Shown here: piece after piece, positions 53,178 to 64,000 of the stretch | Numbering within the stretch: position 1 is the stretch's first letter | How the letters are laid out: each line of letters opens with the position of its first letter | Notes under the pieces: model-generated | The model's input: only the letters and a program-made list of their open reading frames with translations | Told to the model about the DNA's origin: nothing | Database searches by the model: none | Assembly (NCBI GenBank): GCA_000697475.1 | Contig: JNEU01001166.1 | Span: 1 to 64,000, forward strand | From: Lichtheimia corymbifera B2541 | Taxonomy: Eukaryota; Mucoromycota; Mucoromycetes; Mucorales; Lichtheimiaceae | Direction: 5' to 3' | DNA: 64,000 nucleotides | Program-made: the position numbers and the translations under genes

Positions 53178-54870
53178 TTATTGATGCAGGTAAATAGTAC
53201 AAACAACGTCAAATATCAAGTGAAGGCCAATGATAAACAATACAAGCTGGATCATGTTGTCTACTTTTTGTTGTTGTGATAACAAAGGTCGTCCCTTGTT
53301 ACCATGGTTCCCCTCCACGGATGATGATGGTGATGATGTGGTTGACCCCTTGCCCTGTTGTGAATGACTTGTAGTAGTAGGCCGTAGAACCTTGAGATCA
53401 TCAATGCTCCCTTGTTGAAATAGTTGGTTGAGTTCATTGACCAATAATTCAGCACGTTTGCGTCTCTCAACGGAGGCCAGCTCATTCTTCAAGGCACGTT
53501 CTCGTTCAAACATGTCCCGTTCCATGGTCTTGCGTTTTTCACTGACATAGCGAGAAATATACAGATTCATGTTTTGTTCATGGCGAGTACGAAGAGCATG
53601 CATTCGATCAACGGTCTCAGCCGATGTGAGTGTAGATGCTGTGAGCGTGGATGACATGGTTGAAGATGAAATCATGATTTGAGAAGCACGCCAAGTGACG
53701 AATTTTGTTGCTGTCGATCGTCTCAAATGTTCGATATGCGAATAGAATAAAGCATCTCGTAAATCATCGACATGCGTGGTATCGGGAAGAATAAAAGGGT
53801 TGCATGTTGTTGTAAATGTTTCAATGCCATTCTCGTCAAGTTCTCGCAGTACATCCTTCTTCAATTCATTCTCCTGATCTTGCGTCAGCTGGTCGTGCTT
53901 AATGATCACCGGGATGACGTTGCACAAGTGATGAATTGCGCGCATGTATTCAATATCCACTCTCTTGAAGCGATCCAACACCACATAAATACAGGCATCG
54001 ACGTGTGTATGGGCTCCATAGGGATTGTGTACAAGTCGAGTCACTTCAGGTGTATTCGGATACATGGGGTTCAACATGTTGCTTGTCTTTTGAAATTGTC
54101 GTTCAATATAAGATGCCACCGAGGTAATGACTGATTGTGCCTTTTCAAGTCGTAAGGGGTCAGTGGGGGAGGGGAGGTCATATCACACACACATCTAAAC
54201 TCACATCAATGCAAGCACCGTAACCAGGTGTATCCACAAGACAAATGTTTTTGATAAAGATCTGATGATCATTGGGCTGCTGCTGTTGTTGTTGTTGATT
54301 ATCTCTACTCCAAAAGGGAGCTGTCATGGTACTTGCAAATGTCTCCTGGATATTTAATCCGATCTCATCTTTGGCAAAAGAGGATGCTTCATCATATTCT
54401 TCTTCCTTTTCTTCGTCTGTTTCCAAGAAATTCGTCATGAATGATGGATTGCTGCATTCGACATCGGTTGCTACTTCGCAAGCAGTGATCTCGGGTAGCA
54501 TTGTCAATGCTTGGATCATGGCTGTCTTGCCAATACCTGGCCAATAGTATATCTCATTCAGTTTCCTGCCCCCAATCTCCTATCACAACACGCATCATAA
54601 ACCACCCACAAACCCACCAGAATCACCACAGACAATCACTCGTAGATGCCCAATATCTTGCCGTGTAATGCCCAAAGATTGTATCATGACCTGAGGAACC
54701 ACAAGCTCCGCATTGCTATCGTCCCTTAAAGACCATGCCGCTGACGAGTTTTCCGTTTTTGCATAAGCAGGCGACTTTTCACTCGAATAGTCATCGCTCC
54801 AATGATCTGACAATGTGCGTTGTTGTCTTTGAAAACGACGAGGAATGGTGTTCTCCAATGGCTCCATCAC
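53178..54870 (-). CDS. Septin-like GTPase with C-terminal membrane anchor
   Basis: Three exons (54618-54870, 54205-54536, 53178-54140) give 515 residues. G1 is GDSGIGKT, split by an intron; G3 is DTPGYG; G4 appears as IIKHDQL where canonical septins have AKAD. The septin-like sequence continues with DACIYVVLDRFKRVDIEYMRAIH and ELDENGIETF...CNPFI. A charged coiled coil (KRKTMERDMFERERALKNEL) follows, then a single hydrophobic segment at the very C-terminus (MIQLVLFIIGLHLIFDVVCTIY) that would act as a tail anchor. A Gln run and acidic insert sit between G1 and G3. Filament-forming septins lack such an anchor, so this is a divergent septin-family protein rather than an orthologue of Cdc3/10/11/12. 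Confidence 0.82.
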
Positions 54871-54987
54871 GAGTAGATTTCAAATGAGTGTGAAAAAAAA
54901 GATAAAGAGAGAGAGAGAGTATAAAATCCGCATACAAAGAGAGAGAGAGAGAAAGTGAATTATATTATCTTGGATGTATTGATTGCT

Positions 54988-55422
54988 CTATTTCAAGTTG
55001 GGTGCTACATTCTCATCCCACATCTTTTTGGCACGTCCAGATACATCAGCATGGATGATACGATGTGCTACATCGGCCACTTGATCATTCCACTGTTCCT
55101 TGACTGATATATATAATAATACAATGATAAATATATAGGAACCTACATATCACCTCACACGACATCCACTTTTACCTGTAGGCACAAGACGAGTGGTAAG
55201 ATAGCGCTTCGATTCACCAATAATAGAAAGGTTTTGACGCGTCGACTGGTAAGGCGAAGGCGACTTGCTAGCGGTACCGGCCGCAACGTGATCGAGCGTG
55301 GTCTTTGCATCGTCCAAGCGCATGCGAATGTTGTTGGTATTGTTGGTAACGTCAATGCGCAACTTGTACGTCACTGCAGCAACAGCTAGCACACCAGCCA
55401 GTAATGAAACTGTCCTTGGCAT
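54988..55422 (-). CDS. MICOS subunit MIC12-like
   Basis: Two exons, 55176-55422 and 54988-55103, give 120 residues. An N-terminal hydrophobic segment (VSLLAGVLAVAAVTY) is followed by a soluble part. The conserved block YLTTRLVPTVKEQWNDQV, split by the intron, resembles the fungal MIC12/AIM5 signature. MIC12-type subunits help form cristae junctions in the inner mitochondrial membrane. Length fits the family. The 5' flanks of this and the SmF gene face each other across 580 nt. Confidence 0.7.
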
Positions 55423-56002
55423 TGTTGATATATATCGATGAGTGTCGGTTCAAGGGTAAAAAAAATGGTTGTTTAAAAGGCAGGTCACTCGAAGCTGCTG
55501 GGGGTGGGTTATCACTTCCGCCAATCAATGATCTTTGGGTTTCCATGGCAACACCATCCCACATTGGAATATCTCTCCTAGTAAAAGGATAGATACGTAC
55601 ATCACTTTTGGAGATGTAGGATGAGGAAATGTTAAAAGCTACTATTAATAAATCGTTGTTATACGGTGATCAGTTATACATATGAATGGAAGGCTAGCTC
55701 ACCCCTTGAATCAAGTCGCTAGTTGTCAATAAAGAGATAATGGTCAGAAGATATCTTGTACACCAGTTCTTATTGTTGTCAAATCATGATATGATATGCA
55801 ATGGGAATTTATATGATAACAATACATCTTTTATATAACACAAATGCTAAGTTTTCTATTCTATAAAAGCAGCCGTTGTAGTAGTGAGAGGGCAGATGGA
55901 TCGGCCAATCACAAGGTGTGTGAGGCGGCTGCCCAAAAAGAAAAATTGGGCTGTGTGTGGCTCGCTTCTTCGGACAGCCCTTCAACGCGTTATCCTAATA
56001 CT
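55423..56002. other. Divergent intergenic region between MIC12-like and SmF genes
   Basis: AT-rich, no exon seen. An ACGCGT hexamer occurs at about 55986, just upstream of the SmF start. Confidence 0.45.
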
Positions 56003-56427
56003 ATGGCCTCCGTAAGTGGCATCGTATGCTTTGATCCGTGCTCTTTGGCTCATGGAACCTTTCCATAGTTTGTACCCACCAATCCAAAGCCATTCCTGAA
56101 TGAATTGACCGGCAAACCCGTCATTGTCAAGCTCAAATGGGGCGGCGAGTACAAAGGCTATCTCATGTCGGTGGATGGTTATATGAACCTTCAGGTAGGA
56201 TATGAGCTTGCATCGGATCGCTTGGTTCTAATGGCTCTCATCATAGCTTGCAAACACCGAGGAGTTCCAAGAAGGTGTCTCTGTGGGTACCTTGGGTGAA
56301 GTGTTGATCAGGTATATATATACAAGAGCAGTGGATGGACGGATACTTATTCCCTCTTCATGATAGATGTAACAATGTTCTCTACATTCGTGCAGCCGAT
56401 GAGGATACGGAAATGCAGCAGCAATAG
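56003..56427 (+). CDS. Small nuclear ribonucleoprotein SmF
   Basis: One of the seven Sm proteins that ring the Sm site of spliceosomal snRNAs. Four exons (56003-56011, 56069-56194, 56247-56311, 56367-56427) give 86 residues, the usual size. The first exon encodes only Met-Ala-Ser. The Sm1 motif ([28 protein letters not shown]) and Sm2 motif ([15 protein letters not shown]) are complete, and [11 protein letters not shown] is typical of SmF. Confidence 0.95.
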
Positions 56428-56997
56428 CATCGCATACGCATCTCGCCTTTTTATTATTGTCATTTTGCCTCGTATACACAAACACATGCAACATACACAC
56501 TCTCTCTCGCTCTATTCTCGCTTTGCCTTTCAACTATTCATCCATCAGCACGAATAAAAATTCCAGGATCTCCCATTGATGATCACCAAGGGAACAACAA
56601 CAACTACACCTTTTATTACATGAAGTGGATATCGGATGATCGGGTCAAACAACGAACATTACTGGTCGTAGAGAGCATGAAAGGAGGAGGAGGTGATGAT
56701 GATGGTGGCTTGATAGGGATTATGGCAAGGGGTGGGGATTTCTTATCGTGGTGGATGTGTGTTGTATAATACACATGGGTTGATGCGTAAAGTAAGAATG
56801 ACATCTGACACACACGCACACACCTTTTGGGATACAGGCTTATATTCCGGATCTTCTTTTCCCATACTACTATGACTCTTTAATGATCGGCAACGTCTTT
56901 CTGTATACATCTTGGATCGCTTGTACACTTGTTACCATCGAAGCAGCTGGTACATATATATAATCTACGTGATTTTCGTGTACATGTTTCTGATGGT
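56428..56997. other. Intergenic region, no gene seen
   Basis: Lies between SmF and the ZIP transporter. A short additional 5' exon of the transporter could be hidden here, but none is supported. Contains a GGAGGAGGAGG-like patch near 56683 and CA-rich sequence near 56805-56822. Confidence 0.4.
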
Positions 56998-58338
56998 ATG
57001 ACTTGTATAGATACTGGAGCTGATGAATGCGGACCCGACAATACAGCAGAGTTGAGCCATTACAGCCGGCCATTACATGTTGGATCCATCTTTATCATTT
57101 GTGGAGCATCCTCATTAGGCGTAGCAATACCTATCTTGTCGAGATTTACTCCTGCACTTTCTATCCCTGACAACGTGGTCACTTATGGTATGTAATACCA
57201 GCAACAGCAACAACAATTGACTGATCGGTGTATTCCTAGGCAAATCATTTGGAGTGGGAGTTATCTTGGCAACTGCATTTGTTCACATGCTGGTACCTTC
57301 GTTTGAAAAGCTGTCGTCGCCTTGTCTTGGATACGTATGGAATGAAGTTTATCCAGCGTTTGGTGGATTGTTTGCCATGTGTGCTATCTTGATCATGCAG
57401 CTCATTGAATACTTTGCCTCCAACGAACTTGAGCATCATTTCAAAAATCTCGAAGAATTACATCCACATCCTCTTCCTCCTCCTCCAACGGCAGCCAGCT
57501 CATTCAATAACCGACCTGCAGCAGCAGCCGTTGTATGTGATCACCAATCTATCGACCAGGCCACCATTGTTGGCGGGTACCTATCGCATTCACATGGCGA
57601 CAACACACTTCATCCTCCTCCTCATCCTCCTGCTCCTCGTCTTCCGCCTCCACCGCCTCCTCCATCCACTTGTTCTACTACTACTATCCAGAATCAACGT
57701 GATAAACGTTATCATCCATACAACAAGTGTCCAGCACACAGTCATTTCAGCAACCAGTCTGATGAATTAAAGGATAAGAAACGATATCTCAATACGATTG
57801 TACTGGAATTTGGTATCCTGGCGCATTCAGTAATCATCGGTATCACTCTGGGTGTCTCTCCACAATCCGAATTCGTTACTTTGCTTGTGGCCATTTGTTT
57901 TCATCAATTCTTTGAAGGTAATTTGGGTGGTGGTGGTGGTGGTGGTTGGAAAGGATAACACATTGAGCTAATCGATCCGGGTATCTATATATAGGATTTG
58001 CATTGGGTGCAAGGATAGCCGAGGTCAAAATGATATGTTTGGAAAAGGCAACGATCATGTGCATGTGTTTTACATTGACGACACCCATCGGGACAGCCAT
58101 TGGCGTTGGTATTTCATCAGGCTATAACCCGAAATCACAAACGGCCTTGCTTACTCAAGGGATATTTGATTCATTATCAGCCGGCATTTTGATTTATGTG
58201 TCATTAGTGGATCTGATGGCTACAGAGATGCTCTTTGATGACAGGTTCAAGGCAATGAAGCCCATTACACGCATAGGATCCTTTTTCTTTGTATTTGCAG
58301 GCGCAGCTGTCATGGCGGTGATTGGTATATGGGCATAA
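56998..58338 (+). CDS. ZIP-family zinc/iron transporter (Zrt1/Zrt2 type)
   Basis: Moves Zn2+ (possibly Fe2+) into the cytosol across a membrane. Exons 56998-57187, 57240-57917 and 57995-58338 give 403 residues with eight predicted membrane segments. TM4 carries LAHSVIIGITLGV and TM5 HQFFEGFALG, the His/Glu metal-binding residues of the family. The loop between TM3 and TM4 is long and rich in His and Pro (HPHPLPPPP, SHSHGD, HPPPHPPAP), as in metal-sensing ZIP loops. The ATG chosen gives a short extracellular N-terminus (MTCIDTGADECGPDN). A longer 5' exon is possible. Confidence 0.9.
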
Positions 58339-58537
58339 TAAGAATAGTATTGTGAACCCCTTGTAATATTAGTAGTACTTGCACATACACACACATACAC
58401 ACGCATCGTAACATCATCAACCCCCCTGTCGTTTTACCACATCATTTTATCATAATCTAAAACCATTACATTTTACCCATTCATTGCAAACAGAGGTCTT
58501 TATTTCTCTTTTTTTTTTCTTTCTATCGCTTTCCTCC

Positions 58538-59650
58538 ATGATTGATTCAGACTTTACACGTCGTCCTGTGACACCACCTGAAGAAACCAGAAGAAAGTCC
58601 ACTGTCCTTGCTGATTTGAATCAACCCACCAGCGTCCGTTCTACCAAGCCAATGAGTGGTACTACGCCTACTAGCCATACTACTACTACAACAACCGATA
58701 CTACTACTCCATCTATGCGTAAGTTAAAGGTTCAATTGTATGTGGCTCCATGCTGATGGTATGACGAATATAATAGAGGATCCTATTGCTACCACCACCA
58801 GCAGCAGTGGCAGTGGCAGTAGTGAGCGCACTGAAGTGACCCAGCGCATCGAACGCCAAATTTATCAGCTTTTGCAATGGGAGAATCCTATAAGATCGGG
58901 TGTCACCCTTGGTGTGATTCTTTTGAGCCTTGTTTTGTCACGCTCCTACTCGCTTTTGCAAATTGGCGCTGCATTGTTGACTATTGGAATTGGTCTCAAT
59001 TTGATTTATGTGACATTTGTTGTGCAGACACAAAAGGTGTTTAGCGACTCTAAAGAGCCTGTGCATCCTTACAGGTATGAAAAAAGAAGCACACATCATC
59101 ATCCATGGCTCTAATGTTTTTAATTGATAGTGGTGTGATTGGTCGCAAGGAAGACTTTACAAGCATTGATAAGCGTACTGTTCACCACTATAGTTCATTG
59201 GCCGTTGATATTGCCGAAACAGTGATCCGTGCCCTTGCACGCATTGTATTTATTGAAGATAGCATGACTAGCTTAAAGGTAAGGAGGGCTTTGTTTATAT
59301 ATGGAACCTCACTCACAATGTGGCATGTGTTATAGTGGCTCGTTATCTTTTACTTGACATGGACCGTCTCAGCACATGTGTCGAGCCGTACCATCATTGG
59401 TTTCTTTGTGGTCTCGGCGTTTGTGTTCCCCCGGCTTTACATGTCTAACAAGGGTATTATTGACTCCCATATCCAACATGGTGAAGCAGTCATCAAGCAG
59501 CAATTATCCACTGCCCAGGCTTTTGTTGAAGATAATGTTACTGATGCCAGTGCCAAAATGAAGGCTTACTTTGCAAAGGCTGGTACCTCTGGCACTGATG
59601 CAAAGAACTCCATTCAGAATACTTCGGCGACCATGAAAAAGACCGAGTAA
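58538..59650 (+). CDS. Reticulon-like protein
   Basis: Shapes tubular ER by inserting hairpins into the outer leaflet. Exons 58538-58718, 58777-59074, 59131-59278 and 59336-59650 give 313 residues. The first about 100 residues are Thr/Ser-rich and disordered. The reticulon homology domain begins at LLQWENPIRSGVTLGV, with a long hydrophobic hairpin to about VYVTFVV-like sequence, a loop (RKEDFTSIDKRTVHHYSSLA), and a second hairpin (LVIFYLTWTVSAHVSSRTII). A soluble amphipathic C-terminus follows. Confidence 0.88.
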
Positions 59651-59857
59651 TGATAATAAAAATGTTTTTATTTGACATCCCATGATGGATATAATACTTG
59701 TCTATGTGATATATAGTAGCGTGTAGCATAAGGATGGTGCAACAATAAGTGCGCTGTCTGTCGGAATCAAGAAGAATTGCTTTAAGAAAAACGCGTCGTC
59801 GGCAACAAGCTGGAAATTTCTTTTTCTTTATCCAGACTCCATACACACACACACACA

Positions 59858-61626
<1,769 letters not shown>

Positions 61627-61744
61627 CTTCAACAATAAAAGGGGGTTTGATCATTGACCTTTTTAAGAACCTTCTCTTTCTTTTGTATCTGTTGCTTTTT
61701 CCCTCACCCTCCACCCTCTCCGAACCCTATTTTCATTTATTATC

Positions 61745-64000
61745 ATGCTGGGTGCGTTTCCTCCTCGTGTATCTCGACTTGATGGTGTCCCACGACCACA
61801 GCCATTTCCAAGAGGGCTTCCTGGTGTCCCACGACCACCGCGATTTCCAAGGGGACTTCCTGGTGTCCCACGACCCGAGGTATTTCCAAGGAGACCAGTG
61901 ACCAACAACTCGACACCACAGCAAAGACCGAGACAGCATAATTATAGACGCATAGAGCAACAAACGCAACGTAAATACACTGTAGTACCGTGCGTGGCTT
62001 TGACGACAGGATATATGGTGAGCCCAACAACGATGGCAGCCAAGTGGGACACGTTCCAGAATGTCAAGATTGTTATCAACTACAATTTTCGGAAAATCAC
62101 CATCTACTTTTCGACATGGATGATCCTAGATGAGTTGCATATGCTCGAGGAGCCAACAGTATACAAAGCCGAGTTTGATTTTCGCGACCTTGAAGTGCAT
62201 AGTTTACACCCTGAGAAAGATGGCAAGGAAGGCTATGCTTATTTCACTTTGATTGCCAAACATCCACCTCAGTATTGGAAAGAACACCCTGCACCCTTGT
62301 TTTCAAATCAACAATCAAAATGGACACGTTCAACAGAGATCCCCATGTATGATGGTACCACCACCACTTCGACACCATCTATCAGCCCATTACAACGACA
62401 ACAGCAGGAAAGCGTTACACAGTACCTGCCACTCGGCGAATGGACTGCATTTAGGTTACAGGTGTCGCTTACATCCGGCAGTGGCAAGAACCGGTTTAAT
62501 GAGGTGCTTGAGTTGGCAACAGCAAGCCGATTGGTTCCCCATCCCAATACACGCTATCGATGCGACAAGAAGCTCTTTGTGGTGGATGCCTACGAGTACA
62601 TGATCCCTTTGCCAGGCAACACCACCATGCGTCGTCATGGATTGTTGTCGTCGGCAACGATTCCGAGCGCCATTTTCGAAAATTTTGACATGTACTACAC
62701 GCTTGAGTCGTACTTTTCACACCGAATCCTCATTCCTGCTACTGTGGATGAGACGTTTTATTCATTGTATGCAGACATGACGCCTATTCAAGCCTATAGT
62801 GCATTACGCTACATGATGGCCATGGTGGATACAGGGCTTGATGATGATGACGACAGCAGCAGCAGTGTTACGGGTGGTGCAACAAGCAGCATTGAATCAC
62901 GACATATTTGGAACCCCACTGAAGCCTTACGTGAATTAATGCAAAAGCCGCTCTTTGCCGATATGGTAAAGGAAACCACTCCACGCAACAAACGAAAGCA
63001 CAAGGACAATGTCAAGATTCGAAAGGTGCTTGTCACACCGACCACGCTTGTTTTCGAGCTGCCACAAAGTGAACCTGCCAACCGTGTACTACGTCACTTT
63101 AAGAAGGATGCCGATCGTTTTATTCGGGTCCAGTTTATTGAAGAAGGCCAACATCGTCTTCAGACTTCATCACGTCCCCACCACAGCAGTGCTGAGGTCT
63201 ATCAACGCATTTCACACGCACTCAAATATGGAATACAGATTGGAAAGCGTCATTATGAGTTCCTTGCCTATTCAAGTTCCCAGCTACGTGAGCATGGATG
63301 TTGGTTCTTTGCATCGGATGATACCTTGAATGTTGACATGATTCGAAAGTGGATGGGTGTTTTCTCTAATGAGCATGTGGTGGCCAAGTATGCTGCTCGT
63401 ATGGGTCAGGTATGTGATTTGCATGTGGTGTGGGTGTGAGTGTGAGAAGATACGTATGTATGTATGTATGTTTATATTTGTTTATCATGATATGTAGTGC
63501 TTTTCTTCCACGTATCCCACTGTGCAGTTACAGAAGAACCAGGTGTTGGAGGAACACCTGAAGGATATCATACAAGTGGTACACTCAGAGGAAAACCCGG
63601 AAGAAAAGCCAAAGACGTATACATTTTCGGATGGCGTTGGGTGCATCTCGTCTAGCTTGGCTATGATGGTGGCGACGAAGATGCGATTATCAGGCACAGC
63701 TTATCCTAGTGCGTTTCAATTCCGCTTGGGTGGTGCCAAAGGCGTTTTATCTGTATCTCCCACGATTCCAGGTGGCAAACTTGCATTACGACCAAGTCAG
63801 AAAAAGTTTGAATCCCCTCATCGCATGCTTGAAATCAACCGTGTATCTACTCGCTCGATCGCTTTCCTCAACAGGCAGATCATTGTGATTCTTTCTACAT
63901 TGGGTGTAGCGGATGAGGCGTTTTTAGACTTGCTTCATGAAATGCTTGAGGAGCTCGATTGTATCACGTCAGATCCAGATCGCTGCATAGCCATGCTACG
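61745..64000 (+). CDS. Cellular RNA-dependent RNA polymerase (RNAi pathway), 3' end outside the window
   Basis: Makes double-stranded RNA from single-stranded templates for Dicer in fungal RNA silencing. Exon 1 is 61745-63409; exon 2 starts at 63498 and runs off the window end. The visible part (about 720 residues) matches the N-terminal half of eukaryotic RdRPs: WWFF-type segment (HGCWFFASD), MIRKWMG, AARMGQCFSSTYPTVQL, and the start of the catalytic barrel with TFSDGVGCISSSLA and FQFRLGGAKGVL. The catalytic DbDGD loop lies beyond 64000. Residues about 10-52 are three tandem copies of an RGLPGVPRP-type repeat, not part of the usual family. The frame is uninterrupted from the ATG. Confidence 0.93.
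61775..61892 (+). repeat. Three tandem 36-nt units encoding RGLPGVPRP repeats
   Basis: The unit GGTGTCCCACGACC...TTTCCAAG(A/G)GG is repeated with near identity starting around 61778, 61826 and 61868. It encodes Arg/Pro/Gly-rich segments at the N-terminus of the RdRP. Low synonymous divergence between units suggests recent expansion. Confidence 0.8.

Noticed and set aside
61745..64000. Viral RNA polymerase or endogenous viral element
   Set aside because: The motifs are those of the eukaryotic two-barrel RdRP family, and the gene has an intron and lies among housekeeping genes.

Overview
The window is intron-dense eukaryotic nuclear DNA. Introns are mostly 45-75 nt with GT...AG ends, genes are close together on both strands, and conserved proteins are split into up to 29 exons. 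The protein set (separase, SMC3, class V myosin, septin-like GTPase, QDE-1-type cellular RdRP, MOT1 molybdate carrier, ZIP carrier, MIC12-like MICOS subunit) is fungal. The intron density, together with an uncharacterised PD-(D/E)XK-like gene of a kind I associate with Mucorales, suggests an early-diverging fungus of the Mucoromycota. That placement is inference; there is no rRNA or mitochondrial marker here. All splice sites were assigned by hand from frame, consensus and family fit, so single-base errors at junctions are possible.

Layout. 1-2360 is an array of nested inverted repeats that begins before the window, followed by decayed direct copies to about 2960. 2960-7000 is gene-poor; it holds one small Cys-rich secreted-protein gene (minus strand) and a doubtful ORF pair. 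7502-8611 is a UBE2E-type ubiquitin-conjugating enzyme with three ACGCGT boxes upstream. 9016-13463 is a GRAM/TBC/EF-hand Rab-GAP. 13534-21474 (minus) is separase. 22740-24844 is the PD-(D/E)XK-like gene. 25758-28533 is COG6, with an apparent frameshift. 28609-30393 (minus) is a MOT1-type molybdate transporter. 30831-32174 (minus) is a leucine-rich-repeat protein, divergent from a Mex67/NXF1-like mRNA exporter (32325-34788). A proline/serine-rich coiled-coil protein of unknown role follows (36677-38264), then a WW-domain protein (38669-39924, minus), class V myosin (41174-46755, minus), divergent SMC3 (47317-52121), a small low-complexity ORF, a membrane-anchored septin-like GTPase (53178-54870, minus), a MIC12-like protein (54988-55422, minus), SmF (56003-56427), a ZIP metal transporter (56998-58338), a reticulon (58538-59650), RUVBL1 (59858-61626) and an RNA-dependent RNA polymerase cut by the window end (61745 onward).

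Most genes are unrelated housekeeping functions: vesicle traffic (Rab-GAP, COG6, myosin V, reticulon), sister-chromatid cohesion (SMC3 and the protease separase that opens the ring), mRNA export and splicing (Mex67-like, SmF), and chromatin (RUVBL1). The observations most worth a second look are the palindromic repeat array, the PD-(D/E)XK-like gene, four GC-AG introns that all share the same donor hexamer, the ACGCGT cluster, the COG6 frame break, and the tandem-repeat N-terminus of the RdRP.
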